Shown piece by piece: positions 1-9,118 of a DNA stretch of 64,000 nt (its first letter is position 1; every line of letters begins with the position of its first letter). The notes under the pieces are model-generated. The model made no database searches. It was given only the letters and a program-made list of their open reading frames with translations, and was not told the DNA's origin. Both the position numbers and the translations under genes were made by a program. Source of the stretch: Nocardia arthritidis NBRC 100137 (GTDB lineage Bacteria > Actinomycetota > Actinomycetes > Mycobacteriales > Mycobacteriaceae); the NCBI RefSeq assembly GCF_001612765.1, contig NZ_BDBB01000005.1, forward strand, positions 218,630 to 282,629. The letters run 5' to 3'.

Positions 1-892
1 CCACCTGCGCGGCGAAGGAAGCCAGACCGGCCATGTTGGTGCCCGCCGACGCGGCGACCTGAGGCTCCAGCCGGGTACGCAGGTCGACGGGATACAGACA
101 ACCCGAATGTGCCGCGCCGCCCACGGTCTCCCGTGCGTGAGCGCGTAGCAAAGCGGCGGTGAGCAAGCCGTTCACCGTCACGCCGGCTCTGCGTCCGAGC
201 TCGACGATCCGGGCGGTGGCCTCCCGGTTCAGCCGCACACGTACCGGGCGGGCGAGCGTGCTCGGCGCCGGCGGCGCGCTGTCGGACGGCACCTCCCGGG
301 CCTCGGGCGGAAGCGGCTTGGTCACGTCCTCGAACCCGGACGTCGCGGTCCTGGTGATGCCGCGCGCCGCGAGGTGCCACTCCAATGATTGCGGGATCTC
401 TTGGGGCGCAGAGTCTATGGATTGCCGTTCGATTATGCCGGTATAGAAGTCCCACAGTCGCGACAACAGCTCGACGCAATGGCCTGCGTCGGCGACGCTG
501 TGGTGCGCGAACAGCGTGACCCGCCATTCGTCCGCGCCCGAGCCGACGACGTCCAGATAGGCCAGTTGCGCCGCCGGATCCACTGAAGGAGTGTCGATCA
601 CCGCCGCGTCACCCTCGCGCACGGAGAGCGGAGTCCACGCCGCCTCGTCCGGGGCGAGTAGATAGCCCTGTCCGGCGGCGTCTTCCACGAGTCTGCAGCC
701 GATCACCGGATACCCGCGCCGCAACGTCGCGAATGCCTCCCGCAGCGCGATCACATCGAGCGCTCCCCGCACCGACACCGACCGGCCCGTGTAGGTGCCG
801 TGCCGCACGAACCGCTGCTCCGACGGAGCCAGCACCCGAACCAGAGAATCCTCATCCCACAACACATCGCAAGGGTGCGGCACCACCGCCAC
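1..892 (-). CDS. PapA-like condensation-domain acyltransferase, C-terminus cut by window edge
   Basis: The reading frame is open on the minus strand from about 892 to the left edge, so the 3' part is missing. The translation shows an acyltransferase/condensation active-site motif HHSVADAGH at about residue 130 (the HHxxxD core, with Ala where PapA5-type enzymes usually have Gly). Later segments such as RVRLNREATARIVELGRRAG and VNGLLTAALLRAH match the second half of the chloramphenicol-acetyltransferase-like fold. Family members move acyl chains onto alcohols of polyketide or glycolipid products; the substrate here is unknown. There is no ATG near the 5' end; GTG codons at 892, 886, 883 and 865 are possible starts and none has a clear ribosome site. 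It is divergent from the TenA-like gene at 936. Confidence 0.75.
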   Translation of the reverse strand, partial: MAVVPHPCDVLWDEDSLVRVLAPSEQRFVRHGTYTGRSVSVRGALDVIALREAFATLRRGYPVIGCRLVEDAAGQGYLLAPDEAAWTPLSVREGDAAVIDTPSVDPAAQLAYLDVVGSGADEWRVTLFAHHSVADAGHCVELLSRLWDFYTGIIERQSIDSAPQEIPQSLEWHLAARGITRTATSGFEDVTKPLPPEAREVPSDSAPPAPSTLARPVRVRLNREATARIVELGRRAGVTVNGLLTAALLRAHARETVGGAAHSGCLYPVDLRTRLEPQVAASAGTNMAGLASFAAQV

Positions 893-935
893 GGGTGCAA
901 ACCGACCGGGCGGACGGATGCGGAAGACTGCCGGT

Positions 936-1565
936 ATGAGTCTCGCGGCGCGTTTGGAGCAGATCGGCCTGTCCTCGGTGGAGGAACAGCTCAACCATCC
1001 CACCGTGGTGGGTATCGCCGAGGGCACCCTGCCCGAACCGGTCTTCCGGTCCTGGCTGGAGCAGGATTACCTCTTCCTGCTCGACTACGTGCGGGTGTTC
1101 GCCCGCTTGGCATGGCAAGCTCCGCAGGCTCATCTGGGCGACCTGGTCGACCTGGCGCACGCCACCTACCACGAGGAGCTGTCACTGCACCGCTCGCTGG
1201 CCGCCGAGTTCGGGGCGGATCTCGACGGCGCCACCAAAGGCGCGCCGTGCGCGGCGTACACGGCGTTTCTCCTGGACTCCGCCGCGTCCTACGGTGCGGG
1301 GCTCGCCGCCCTCTACCCGTGCATGTGGGGGTACTCCACGCTGGGCGCGCGACTGGCACAGCGCCCGCCCGCCGAACCGCGCTACCGCCGCTGGGTGGAC
1401 ACCTACGCCGATCCGGGCTTCGCCGCCCTCACCCGCCGCTGCGCGCAGATGATCGATGAATCCGGAGCCGACCCGGCCCGCGCGGAGGAGCTGTTCCGCG
1501 AAGGGCTGCGGCACGAACTCGCGTTCTGGGACGTTCCGCTGAATCCATCCGGCCAGGATGAGTGA
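936..1565 (+). CDS. TenA-family protein (thiaminase II-like)
   Basis: The 209-residue all-helical protein has the usual TenA/THI-4/PqqC length and pattern: a helix with FRSWLEQDYLFLLDYVRVFA, an acidic HEELSLH segment, and a PCMWGYSTLG segment near residue 133 in the region of the conserved PC..Y..G motif. TenA proteins hydrolyse aminopyrimidines for thiamine salvage, but several paralogues have lost that activity and no thiamine gene is adjacent, so the substrate is open. ATG 936 is chosen because the homologous sequence begins MSLAARLEQ; an in-frame extension upstream to 795 is not TenA-like. The next gene overlaps its stop by 4 bp, so the two are probably co-transcribed. Confidence 0.85.
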   Translation: MSLAARLEQIGLSSVEEQLNHPTVVGIAEGTLPEPVFRSWLEQDYLFLLDYVRVFARLAWQAPQAHLGDLVDLAHATYHEELSLHRSLAAEFGADLDGATKGAPCAAYTAFLLDSAASYGAGLAALYPCMWGYSTLGARLAQRPPAEPRYRRWVDTYADPGFAALTRRCAQMIDESGADPARAEELFREGLRHELAFWDVPLNPSGQDE

Positions 1566-1969
1566 CTTACGCTGACAACGTGAGTCAGGATCACGTGCGG
1601 GCATCCGACGCCGATCGGGAGAAGATCGTCGACCGATTGCGTCAGGCGATGAACGAGGGCAGGCTGTCGCTGCCCGAATTCGACGAACGGCTGCAACAGG
1701 TGTATGCCGCCAAGACCTATGGCGAATTGACGCCGTTGCTGTCCGACCTTCCCGCACAACGGGAATCGCAGCATGCGCGCGCGCCAGGCGTACCCCAGTG
1801 GATCACGATCATGTGGACGCCGTGGGTGTTCGTCAACGTGCTGTGCGTGGCGATCTATCTGGCCACCGGCGCGGGCTACTTCTGGCCGTTCTGGGTGGCG
1901 GTGCCGTGGGGACTCGCGCTGCTGATCCCCACCACGATCGGCATGATCACCCGCAAGAAGAGCTGCTGA
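1562..1969 (+). CDS. DUF1707 domain membrane protein
   Basis: The N-terminal half carries a DUF1707 (SHOCT-like) module: VRASDADREKIVDRL, then LSLPEFDERLQQVYAAKTYG and ELTPLLSDLP. Two hydrophobic segments follow (about residues 82-102 and 104-124), ending in a basic tail. Small DUF1707 proteins are common in actinobacteria and are thought to be membrane-associated; their function is unknown. GTG 1562 overlaps the TenA-like stop in a GTGA junction, suggesting coupling. GTG 1580 is a credible alternative because the conserved sequence starts just after it and a TACGCT -10-like box lies at the right distance for leaderless initiation. Confidence 0.8.
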   Translation: MTYADNVSQDHVRASDADREKIVDRLRQAMNEGRLSLPEFDERLQQVYAAKTYGELTPLLSDLPAQRESQHARAPGVPQWITIMWTPWVFVNVLCVAIYLATGAGYFWPFWVAVPWGLALLIPTTIGMITRKKSC

Positions 1970-1975
1970 ACGCCG

Positions 1976-2007
1976 GCGCCCCGTAGCCGATCACGACCAC
2001 GGGGCGC
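1976..2007. terminator. Bidirectional hairpin terminator between convergent genes
   Basis: A perfect 9-bp inverted repeat, GCGCCCCGT (1976-1984) and ACGGGGCGC (1999-2007), has a 14-nt loop. It lies exactly between the DUF1707 stop and the glyS stop, which converge. There is no U-tract, as is common for actinobacterial terminators. Confidence 0.65.
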
Positions 2008-2017
2008 AACGGCGGAC

Positions 2018-3409
2018 TCAGGCGCCGATCAGGTGCTGGGCCAGGTAGCCCTCCACCTTGTCCAGCGCGATGCGCTCCTGGGTCATCGTGTCGCGCTCGC
2101 GGATGGTCACCGCCTGGTCCTCGAGCGTCTCGAAGTCGACGGTGATGCAGAACGGCGTGCCGATCTCGTCCTGGCGGCGGTAGCGGCGTCCGATCGCGCC
2201 CGCGTCGTCGAACTCGACGTTCCAGTTCTTGCGCAGTTGCGCGGCCAGGTCTTTCGCCTTCGGCGTGAGATCGGAGTTGCGCGAGAGCGGCAGCACCGCC
2301 GCCTTCACCGGCGCGAGGCGGCGATCCAGGCGCAGCACCGTGCGGGTGTCCACGCCGCCCTTGGCGTTGGGCGCCTCGTCCTCGGCGTAGGCGTCGACCA
2401 GGAACGCCATCAGAGATCGGGTGAGGCCCGCCGCGGGCTCGATGACGTACGGGACGTAGCGCTCGTTGGTCGTCTGGTCGAAGAAGCTCAGCTCGGTTCC
2501 GGAGTGCTCGGAGTGCGTCTTGAGGTCGAAGTCCGTGCGGTTGGCGATGCCCTCCAGCTCACCCCACTCGTTGCCCTGGAAGCCGAAGCGGTACTCGATG
2601 TCGGTGGTGCCCGCCGAGTAGTGCGAGAGCTTGTCCTTCGGGTGCTCGAACAGCCGCAGGTTCTCCGCGGCGATGCCGAGATCGGTGTACCAGGAGAACC
2701 GCGTCTCGACCCAGTATTTGTGCCACGCCACGTCCTCGCCCGGCTTGACGAAGTACTCCATCTCCATCTGCTCGAACTCGCGGGTGCGGAAGATGAAGTT
2801 GCCCGGCGTGATCTCGTTGCGGAAGCTCTTGCCGATCTGCGCGATGCCGAACGGCGGCTTCTTGCGCGCGGTCGTCATCACGTTGGCGAAGTTCACAAAG
2901 ATGCCCTGGGCGGTTTCCGGGCGCAGGTAGTGCAGGCCCTCCTCGGACTCGATCGGGCCGAGGTAGGTCTTGAGCATCATGTTGAAGTCGCGCGGCTCGG
3001 TCCAGCGGCCGACGGTGCCGCAGTTCGGGCACGCGATGAGCTCCATCGAGACCGTGTCCGGGTCATCGATCTTGTTCTTCAGCGCGTACGCCTCCTGCAG
3101 GTGGTCCTGCCGGAAGCGGTGGTGGCAGTTCAGGCACTCGACCAGCGGGTCGTTGAACACGCCGACGTGACCGGAGGCGACCCACACCTGGCGGGGCAGG
3201 ATCACCGAGGAGTCGAGACCGACGACGTCCTCGCGGCCGGTGACCATGGCGCGCCACCACTGCTTCTTGATGTTCTCCTTGAGCTCCACGCCCAGCGGCC
3301 CGTAATCCCACGCCGACTTGGTGCCTCCGTAGATCTCACCGCACGGGTACACCAGACCCCGGCGCTTGGCGAGGTTGGCAACGGTGTCCACCTTCGACTT
3401 GGGTGCCAC
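2018..3409 (-). CDS. glyS: Glycyl-tRNA synthetase (alpha2 type)
   Basis: The 463-residue class II synthetase charges tRNA-Gly in the cytosol. It begins [20 protein letters not shown] and has [19 protein letters not shown], an insertion with paired CxxC motifs (CLNC and CPNC), the motif-2 region [20 protein letters not shown], and the C-terminal anticodon-binding domain. GTG 3409 is the preferred start: it aligns with the usual mycobacterial start and has a GGAG 9 nt upstream. The frame stays open further upstream, but that extension is not GlyRS-like. It is divergent from smtB-zur, the same arrangement as M. tuberculosis Rv2357c/Rv2358/Rv2359. Confidence 0.97.
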   Translation of the reverse strand: MAPKSKVDTVANLAKRRGLVYPCGEIYGGTKSAWDYGPLGVELKENIKKQWWRAMVTGREDVVGLDSSVILPRQVWVASGHVGVFNDPLVECLNCHHRFRQDHLQEAYALKNKIDDPDTVSMELIACPNCGTVGRWTEPRDFNMMLKTYLGPIESEEGLHYLRPETAQGIFVNFANVMTTARKKPPFGIAQIGKSFRNEITPGNFIFRTREFEQMEMEYFVKPGEDVAWHKYWVETRFSWYTDLGIAAENLRLFEHPKDKLSHYSAGTTDIEYRFGFQGNEWGELEGIANRTDFDLKTHSEHSGTELSFFDQTTNERYVPYVIEPAAGLTRSLMAFLVDAYAEDEAPNAKGGVDTRTVLRLDRRLAPVKAAVLPLSRNSDLTPKAKDLAAQLRKNWNVEFDDAGAIGRRYRRQDEIGTPFCITVDFETLEDQAVTIRERDTMTQERIALDKVEGYLAQHLIGA

Positions 3410-3550
3410 GCGAGAATTCTCCATCCACTGCGAGTCGGAATTTTGCATTGCATGAACACGATAGTTTTGTGTCGATGCTGCGATTGTGCCCAGCCTATCG
3501 GCAGGCCCGGCGCCGGTCTCAACCGCACGGTTCGGCGCGCCCGTTTGACA

Positions 3551-3566
3551 TGCGCACCTGTGCATA
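3551..3566. promoter_or_regulatory. Possible SmtB operator in the glyS/smtB intergenic region
   Basis: TGCGCAC (3551-3557) and GTGCATA (3560-3566) form an imperfect inverted repeat just after a TTGACA hexamer at 3544-3549. ArsR/SmtB repressors usually bind such repeats in their own promoter. Assignment rests on position and partial symmetry only. Confidence 0.35.
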
Positions 3567-3604
3567 CGCAAACTGGTAATGCTTTCCATTAAGGAGTTGG
3601 TGAC

Positions 3605-3955
3605 ATGACCGCCGAGACCGCCCCGGCACCGCCGCACAACCCGTATCGGTCGCCCGGCCCGGCGCCGGTACCCGCAAGATCCGTGCTGGAGGACGCGGGT
3701 GAGTTGTTGCGGGCGCTGGCAGCGCCGGTTCGGATTGCTATCGTGCTCCAGTTGCGCGAGTCACCGCGGTGTGTGCACGAATTGGTCGACGCGCTCGGTG
3801 TCACGCAACCACTGGTCAGTCAGCATCTGCGTATCCTCAAGGCCGCCGGTGTCGTGCACGGTGAGCGTTCGGGTCGCGAGGTGCTCTACGAACTCGTCGA
3901 CGACCATCTGGCGCACATCGTCGTCGACGCCGTCGCGCACGCCGAGGAAGGGTGA
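3605..3955 (+). CDS. smtB: SmtB-type ArsR-family zinc-responsive repressor
   Basis: The 116-residue winged-helix protein has the ArsR core [15 protein letters not shown] and recognition helix [16 protein letters not shown]. The C-terminal helix keeps an intact alpha-5 metal site of the D-x-H-x10-H-x-x-E type (D99, H101, H112, E115), the zinc-sensing arrangement of SmtB. Without metal, family members bind DNA and repress. AAGGAG lies 8 nt before ATG 3605. The gene is followed after 3 nt by zur, forming the two-gene zinc-sensing operon known in mycobacteria, where SmtB controls zur expression. Confidence 0.93.
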   Translation: MTAETAPAPPHNPYRSPGPAPVPARSVLEDAGELLRALAAPVRIAIVLQLRESPRCVHELVDALGVTQPLVSQHLRILKAAGVVHGERSGREVLYELVDDHLAHIVVDAVAHAEEG

Positions 3956-3958
3956 TTC

Positions 3959-4393
3959 GTGCCAGACAACACGACCGTTCCACAGAAACCGGTCGGTATC
4001 CGCAGCACCAGGCAGCGCAGCGCCATCGCCGCACTGCTCGGTGACATCGATGAGTTCCGCTCCGCCCAGGACCTGCACGACGAGTTGCGCAAGCGCGGCG
4101 AGGGCATCGGGCTGACCACGGTCTACCGGACGCTGCAGTCGCTGGCCGACGCGGGCATGGTCGACGTGCTGCGCACCGACTCCGGCGAGTCGGTCTACCG
4201 CCAGTGCTCCACCGGCCATCATCACCACCTGGTGTGCCGGCATTGCGGCCACACCGTGGAGGTGGAGGGCCCGACGGTGGAGGCATGGGCCGAGGCCATC
4301 GCCGGCGAGCACGGCTTCAGCGAGATCAGCCACACCCTCGAGGTGTTCGGCACCTGCACGACATGCGGGGCGGCGCGCCGTCGCGACGTCTGA
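3959..4393 (+). CDS. zur: Fur-family zinc uptake regulator Zur
   Basis: This 144-residue Fur-family repressor has an N-terminal winged helix (STRQRSAIAALLGDIDEFRSA, then LTTVYRTLQSLADAGMVD). The C-terminal dimerisation and metal domain carries an HHHH cluster, CRHC and CTTC structural zinc motifs, and HGFSEISHTLEVFG. Zinc-loaded Zur represses zinc-uptake and alternative-ribosomal-protein genes. GTG 3959 starts 3 nt after the smtB stop; the GAGGAAGGG at the end of smtB serves as ribosome site. Position after smtB and the zinc-type residues favour Zur over ferric Fur. Confidence 0.93.
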   Translation: MPDNTTVPQKPVGIRSTRQRSAIAALLGDIDEFRSAQDLHDELRKRGEGIGLTTVYRTLQSLADAGMVDVLRTDSGESVYRQCSTGHHHHLVCRHCGHTVEVEGPTVEAWAEAIAGEHGFSEISHTLEVFGTCTTCGAARRRDV

Positions 4394-4520
4394 TCCACCC
4401 GGTTCCCGGCGTGTCCGGTTAACGCGGCTTCCACCAGCGGAGATTCACCGGCGAGATCCTCGAACGCCCGGGCCGAGCCGAGCCCGGCACGGGGGATCCG
4501 CCATCTGCTGGGGAGGCAGC

Positions 4521-5486
4521 GTGTCAACGACCATCGACTCATCCATCCACCCGGTGCGCCGCCGGGCCGTGATCGTCGCCGGGGCCGCGCTCGTCGTGGT
4601 CTCGGCGATGCTCCTCTCGGCATGCGAGGACAAGGACGGCACGCCGGTGGCCGTCTCCTCGACGCCCACTTCCGTGGTCGCGGTCCGGCCGGGCGCGGAC
4701 AGCGGGCAGTCGACCGTCCGCACCGTCGGCAAGACCGGCTGGTACGACGGATTCGACATCACCGTGGACAAGGCGACCGTCGTGCCGGACGAATACGGTG
4801 GCGCGAAGCTGCGCATCGACATCACCTACAAGAACACCACCCTCGACGACCACACCCTGAGCATCACGCCGTCGCTGCTGGTCGGCAGAGAAGTGGATGG
4901 CGGGGCGATCTTCGACAGCCCGGCGGTGCCCGGCAACGGCTCGGCCACGGGCAACGCGACGACGTCCGTCCCGTCGGCCAAGGACGCCGAGCACCTCATC
5001 GACACGATGACCATCGTGTACGGCAAGGCCGCGGACAACCAGACCAAGATCCCGCTCGCCGCGGCGGGCAGGGTGGACAGCGTCCAGCCGAGGACATTGC
5101 CGATCAGCGGCACGCTGGTGCAGGACCAGACGACCATCCGAGTCACCGGCGGCAGAATCAGCCCGAGCTACACCGCGAACGAGAACGGCAAATCCGATCT
5201 GGCGCTGCGCATCGCGCTCGTCGGCGGAGCGGGCATCCCCGCGGGCGGCGCGAATATCTACTACGACTACTTCACCGTCCGAACCCCCGACGGCCAGACC
5301 GTGGCCGCCGACATCCGCGGCCCGATCAACGAGTTGCTCAACGCCAACGAGACCATCGACAACCCGAAGAACTACGTCGTCTTCGTGGTGCCCTCCCCCG
5401 GGGCGGGCCCATACACGGTGACATATAACGCCCAGAGGGAAGAGGGCGCGTCCACCGCGCCCACACTGTCGTTCACGGTGGGCTGA
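4521..5486 (+). CDS. Putative lipoprotein with Ig-like/DUF4352-type domain
   Basis: The 321-residue protein has a basic N-terminus (RRR), a hydrophobic segment and a lipobox LLSAC with the modified Cys near residue 34, so it is predicted to be exported and lipid-anchored. The body contains a segment typical of telokin-like/DUF4352 lipoproteins (WYDGFDITVDKATVV, LRIDITYKNTTLDDHTLSI), then a second beta-rich region, giving two possible Ig-like domains. No catalytic residues are recognised. GTG 4521 is preceded by GGGAGG at 4511-4516. Gene context gives no role; it sits between zur and a drug-efflux-like locus. Confidence 0.75.
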   Translation: MSTTIDSSIHPVRRRAVIVAGAALVVVSAMLLSACEDKDGTPVAVSSTPTSVVAVRPGADSGQSTVRTVGKTGWYDGFDITVDKATVVPDEYGGAKLRIDITYKNTTLDDHTLSITPSLLVGREVDGGAIFDSPAVPGNGSATGNATTSVPSAKDAEHLIDTMTIVYGKAADNQTKIPLAAAGRVDSVQPRTLPISGTLVQDQTTIRVTGGRISPSYTANENGKSDLALRIALVGGAGIPAGGANIYYDYFTVRTPDGQTVAADIRGPINELLNANETIDNPKNYVVFVVPSPGAGPYTVTYNAQREEGASTAPTLSFTVG

Positions 5487-5946
5487 TCCGGTCGCCCGCC
5501 ACCTTTTCGGCGGACCTTCCCCTGCCCCTCGAGGAATCCCGAGATGCGGCGGGGCAGCTACACCGGGACCAAGAGCCACAGCCGGTGCGTTCACTTGCTG
5601 AAGGGTTGCCCGTTGCACGGGAGGCGATGGGGACAACCACGTGTCACGTGTGACGCCGCAGTGAAAACACCTCAGGACCGACCCGCGAGCCGCTACGGTC
5701 CGAGTTGGGTCAAGGCGCCCACCCCCTGCGGGTGCCCACCCACCCGGGGGGTGGACACTCTCCACCCCCCGGGGCCCAAGCGCTTGGACCGTGTCGGCCG
5801 AGGACATCTCACATTTCGTACTGTCCTGCCACCGAACCGGGCCACGTCCTCGGGAAACGATACGGTCGCCGCAACCTCCCGGATAGAGAGTGTTGCGACG
5901 ACCGCGTGAACCCGAGTCACAGTACGACTCTGCGCCGGTGCTCGGT
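5487..5946. other. Non-coding stretch between converging genes, with a strong hairpin
   Basis: No convincing coding frame is seen. The region contains a C/G-rich segment at about 5719-5775, including the perfect inverted repeat annotated separately, and then moderately GC sequence leading to the stop of the membrane protein gene on the other strand. Confidence 0.5.
5743..5773. terminator. Perfect 13-bp inverted repeat, probable terminator
   Basis: CCCGGGGGGTGGA (5743-5755) and TCCACCCCCCGGG (5761-5773) are exact reverse complements separated by CACTC. The stem is very stable and lies between the lipoprotein gene (+) and the membrane protein gene (-), so it could stop transcription from both sides. 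No U-tract follows. Confidence 0.55.
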
Positions 5947-6918
5947 TCAGCCGACCGGAACCGCGGTCCGAGCCGATGCCGGCGTCTCGGCCGGGCGACC
6001 GCGCAGCGCGGCGACTCCGAGCAGCGCGAGCGCCAGCGCGCTCCAGACCAGCAGCACCGCCAGCGGTCCGGTCGCGGCGGCGCCGTCGAAGAACGCGACC
6101 GAACGCAGCAACGACGCGGCCGCGCCCGGCGGCAGCAACTGCCCGACGGCGCCCCACGGCTGCGGCAGCAGCTCCGGCGCGGACGTGGCCGCCGAGAACG
6201 GATTGCCGATCAGCAGCATGGTGAGCGCGGCGATACCGATCCCGGCACGTCCGAGCACCGCGGCGAGGCCGACGACCGCACCGGCGACCGCGAACGACAC
6301 CAGCCCCGCGACCGCCGCGAGCATCGAGTACGACCCGGGCACCACCGACATCCAGCCCTGGATGATCGCCATCCCGAGCAGTCCACCCGCGACGCCGAAG
6401 GTGGCCAGCCCGATCACCTTTCCTCCGATTCCCGGGATCAGCAGAGACAGAAGCACGCCTGCCGCGATGCCGGACATCACCAGCGGCAGCACCATCGCAC
6501 CGAACGCGGTGCCACGCGGGTCGTCCGAGTCGGCGGCCACCACGTCCTCGACCCGGGCGGCGGGTGCGCCGGAGAGCTGCTGCCCGATCTGGGTGAGTTG
6601 CTGTGCGACAGCGGGACTGGCGCCGGAGGCGACCAGCACGCGCGGCGGTCCGTCGCCGGTGACGATCGCCCCGTAGACCTCCCTGTCCTCGATCGCGGCG
6701 CGAGCGGCGGCCTCGTCCGCGGGGGTGGTGATCTTGAATGCGCCAGGACTGTGCTCGGCTAGCTTGCCGGTGACCATCGCGGCCTGCGGACCGGTGACGG
6801 CCATCGGCAGGTCACGAGGCGCGATGTTCGCGGCAGGCCAGGCGAAAGCGATCAGCATCAGCGCCTGGAGCAGAGCGGCGCCGATGCCCAGCGCGAACGC
6901 CCGCTGCGTGGTGTTCAT
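5947..6918 (-). CDS. Multi-spanning membrane protein, ABC-2/YhgE-Pip-like
   Basis: The 323-residue protein has one N-terminal membrane helix (about residues 8-28), an extracytoplasmic domain of about 120 residues, and five or six further helices to the C-terminus. This layout is typical of ABC-2 permease/YhgE-like proteins that often pair with a TetR regulator in drug or lipid export loci. No ATPase is adjacent. ATG 6918 has TAGGAGAAGG upstream. It is divergent from the TetR gene at 7021, and a palindromic half of the shared operator lies in its leader (6934-6947), so repression by that TetR is likely. A precise substrate cannot be given. Confidence 0.75.
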   Translation of the reverse strand: MNTTQRAFALGIGAALLQALMLIAFAWPAANIAPRDLPMAVTGPQAAMVTGKLAEHSPGAFKITTPADEAAARAAIEDREVYGAIVTGDGPPRVLVASGASPAVAQQLTQIGQQLSGAPAARVEDVVAADSDDPRGTAFGAMVLPLVMSGIAAGVLLSLLIPGIGGKVIGLATFGVAGGLLGMAIIQGWMSVVPGSYSMLAAVAGLVSFAVAGAVVGLAAVLGRAGIGIAALTMLLIGNPFSAATSAPELLPQPWGAVGQLLPPGAAASLLRSVAFFDGAAATGPLAVLLVWSALALALLGVAALRGRPAETPASARTAVPVG

Positions 6919-6933
6919 GACCTTCTCCTAAAA

Positions 6934-6947
6934 ATCGAATGCTCGTT
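6934..6947. promoter_or_regulatory. TetR operator copy 1 (membrane protein side)
   Basis: ATCGAATGCTCGTT, whose reverse complement AACGAGCATTCGAT resembles the second copy at 6994-7007 (shared AACG....ATTCG.T). It lies 16 nt upstream of the membrane protein start. Confidence 0.55.
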
Positions 6948-6985
6948 CTTTTTAGTTGGGCATACGGTCGCATGGGACCGGAAAG

Positions 6986-7014
6986 TTGTCAAGAACGGAT
7001 ATTCGTTTTATTTT
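6986..7014 (+). promoter_or_regulatory. Promoter of the TetR gene, with operator copy 2 inside
   Basis: TTGTCA (6986-6991) and TATTTT (7009-7014) are separated by 17 bp, which places the expected transcript start at or very near the A of ATG 7021. The near-palindrome AACGGATATTCGTT (6994-7007) lies between the two hexamers, ideal for autorepression. Confidence 0.6.
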
Positions 7015-7020
7015 TGGCCT

Positions 7021-7638
7021 ATGCCCCGAGTCAGCGAAGCGCACATGGAACGCCGCAGGCAGCAGATTCTGGACGCCGCCCGGCTCTGCTTCGCCCGCAG
7101 AGGGTTCCACGAGACGTCCATGCAGGACGTGTTCGCGCAGTCGGGGCTCTCGGCCGGTGCGGTCTACCGGTACTTCAAAAGCAAGGACGAGCTGATCACG
7201 GCACTCGCCACGGAGACGACAGTATCGCTGCGCGTGGCCATGGCCGACGCGATCGGCCGCGACCCGCTGCCCACGCCCGCCGAGCTGATCACCGTGATCG
7301 CCGAGGAGGTCGTGCGGCGCAGCGGCCCCGACGGGCCGGTGCGCCTGGCGCCGCAGGCGTGGGCGCTGGCGCTGGTGCATCCGGGGGCGGCCGTGATGGT
7401 GCGCGAGACGATGATCTCGATGCGCGCGCTCTGGGTGACCTACGCCGAGCGCATGCGCGACAAGGGCTGGCTACCCGCGGACGCCGACCTCGACGCCGTG
7501 GCCAAAGCGATCATCGGGCTGCTGCCGGGATTCATCCTCCAGCACCTCATCCTCGACGACCTCGACCCGCAGACGCTGGCGCGCGGCGTGCGCACCCTGC
7601 TGCCCTACGGCGAAACCACCGGCACGAACGACGGCTGA
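7021..7638 (+). CDS. TetR-family regulator, probably leaderless
   Basis: The 205-residue protein has a classical TetR N-terminus: RRQQILDAARLCFARRGFHE, then TSMQDVFAQSGLSAGAVYRYF and KSKDELI. The C-terminal ligand domain is variable. The 20 bases before ATG 7021 are T-rich and have no Shine-Dalgarno sequence, while a promoter ends just where a leaderless mRNA would need it. Expected target is the divergent membrane protein gene, given two similar operator copies in the 102-bp intergenic region. Confidence 0.9.
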   Translation: MPRVSEAHMERRRQQILDAARLCFARRGFHETSMQDVFAQSGLSAGAVYRYFKSKDELITALATETTVSLRVAMADAIGRDPLPTPAELITVIAEEVVRRSGPDGPVRLAPQAWALALVHPGAAVMVRETMISMRALWVTYAERMRDKGWLPADADLDAVAKAIIGLLPGFILQHLILDDLDPQTLARGVRTLLPYGETTGTNDG

Positions 7639-7753
7639 CGGCCGTCGCGGTCGATCGAAGCGTTCCGCACGCGCACGGCTTCACCCCGCGGGGTCGTGCC
7701 GGATCACCCGCGACCCCCTCCGCACGCGCCGCACGACAGATGTCGCGCCCTCC

Positions 7754-8182
7754 TCAGGGCAGCAGACCCTGCCTGGCTCGGCTCGCGTTGGACAACACGA
7801 GCAGCAGCATGGTGGTGAGCGCCTGGTCGTCCAGGCCGGCGGCGGGGAAGGTGTAGCGCAAGATGACATCGGCGAGCCCGCCGCGGGCGATGACGGTGAG
7901 CGACCCGAATTGCAGCGCGTTGTTGCGCTCCGCGACGCGCTTGTGCAGCTGCGCCTTCAGCGGACGGTCCCAGGCCAGCACACAGGTGAGACTCAGCACG
8001 TCCAAGCCGGGCGCCAGGGTCACCGCGCGCAGCGAGGACAGCGCGCCCTCGTACTCGAATCCCAGCGACCCTTCGGGGTCGACCCGCACGTCGATGCCGT
8101 AGCTCGACAGGCATGCCCCGGCCCGCGCCTGGAGTTCCCGATCCGGCGTCACCGCTGCGTCCATGTCCGACCCGCCGTTCAC
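7754..8182 (-). CDS. YbjN-like/T3SS-chaperone-fold conserved protein
   Basis: The conserved small protein (about 142 residues) contains [22 protein letters not shown] and [21 protein letters not shown], typical of the YbjN/sensory-chaperone-like fold found in many actinobacteria. Function is unknown. GTG 8182 overlaps the uppS stop in a GTGA junction, so translation is probably coupled; ATG 8164 is the alternative start, six codons later. It lies immediately downstream of uppS, which matches the mycobacterial order (Rv2361c-Rv2360c, recalled). Confidence 0.75.
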   Translation of the reverse strand: MNGGSDMDAAVTPDRELQARAGACLSSYGIDVRVDPEGSLGFEYEGALSSLRAVTLAPGLDVLSLTCVLAWDRPLKAQLHKRVAERNNALQFGSLTVIARGGLADVILRYTFPAAGLDDQALTTMLLLVLSNASRARQGLLP

Positions 8183-8997
8183 TTGGTGCCGCCGAAACGG
8201 CGGTCCCGGGAAGCGTACTGGAGGCATGCCTCCCACAGGTTGCGCCGATCGAAGTCGGGAAACAGCGTGTCCTGGTAGACGAATTCGGCGTAGGCCGACT
8301 GCCAGAGGAGGAAGTTGGAGCTGCGGAACTCACCCGACGGGCGCAGGAACAGGTCCACGTCCGGCATGTCGGGCTCGTCGAGGTATCTCGCCACCGTCGC
8401 CTCGGTGACCTTCTCCGGATCGATCTCGCCCGCCGCCACCCGGCGCGCGATCTCCCTTGCCGCGTCGGCGATTTCGGCGCGGCCGCCGTAGTTGACGCAC
8501 ATGGTCAGCGTCATCACCGTGTTGTCCTTGGTGAGCTCCTCGGCGATCTCCAGTTCCTTGATCACGCTGCGCCACAGGCGCGGTCGCCGACCGGCCCAGC
8601 GCACCCGCACACCCATCTCGTGCATCTCGTCCCGGCGCCTGCGGATGACGTCGCGGTTGAAGCCCATGAGGAAGCGCACCTCCTCGGGGCTGCGCCGCCA
8701 GTTCTCGGTGGAGAACGCGTAGGCCGACAGCCACTTGACGCCGATCTCGATACAGCCCTCGACGGTGTCCATCAGCACCGCCTCGCCGCGCTCGTGCCCG
8801 GCGGTGCGCGGCAGCCCGCGCTCCTGGGCCCAGCGCCCGTTGCCGTCCATGACGAGCGCGACGTGGTTGGGCACCAGTTCCGGCGGCAGTTGCGGCGGCC
8901 GAGCTCCCGACGGGTGCGGCGCGGGCGGGCGGACGGCGCCCGCGTGCTCGGGCGCGGTCGCGGTGGCGGAATCTCGGCGGCGGATCACGGCCTCCAT
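8179..8997 (-). CDS. uppS: cis-prenyltransferase, (deca)polyprenyl diphosphate synthase
   Basis: The 272-residue enzyme adds isopentenyl units in cis to build the polyprenyl-phosphate carrier for cell wall synthesis. It shows the substrate-binding start [13 protein letters not shown] with the catalytic Asp, the GHERG segment, [13 protein letters not shown], and the C-terminal [20 protein letters not shown] with the pyrophosphate-binding Arg and Ser. A Pro/Ala-rich N-terminal extension of about 45 residues precedes the core. ATG 8997 is used. Its position next to recO matches M. tuberculosis Rv2361c (decaprenyl diphosphate synthase), so long-chain product specificity is likely but cannot be read from sequence alone. 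Confidence 0.95.
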   Translation of the reverse strand: MEAVIRRRDSATATAPEHAGAVRPPAPHPSGARPPQLPPELVPNHVALVMDGNGRWAQERGLPRTAGHERGEAVLMDTVEGCIEIGVKWLSAYAFSTENWRRSPEEVRFLMGFNRDVIRRRRDEMHEMGVRVRWAGRRPRLWRSVIKELEIAEELTKDNTVMTLTMCVNYGGRAEIADAAREIARRVAAGEIDPEKVTEATVARYLDEPDMPDVDLFLRPSGEFRSSNFLLWQSAYAEFVYQDTLFPDFDRRNLWEACLQYASRDRRFGGTK

Positions 8998-9118
8998 CCT
9001 GCCTGATCGCTTCCGCCGCCCCTACCGCCGCGTTGCTTCCTGCCGAATTCCGCGGTTCCACCGGCGCCGGTGACTTATTCTTTTCCCTATCGTGATACTG
9101 GGGAGGGGTTTCTCGAAC

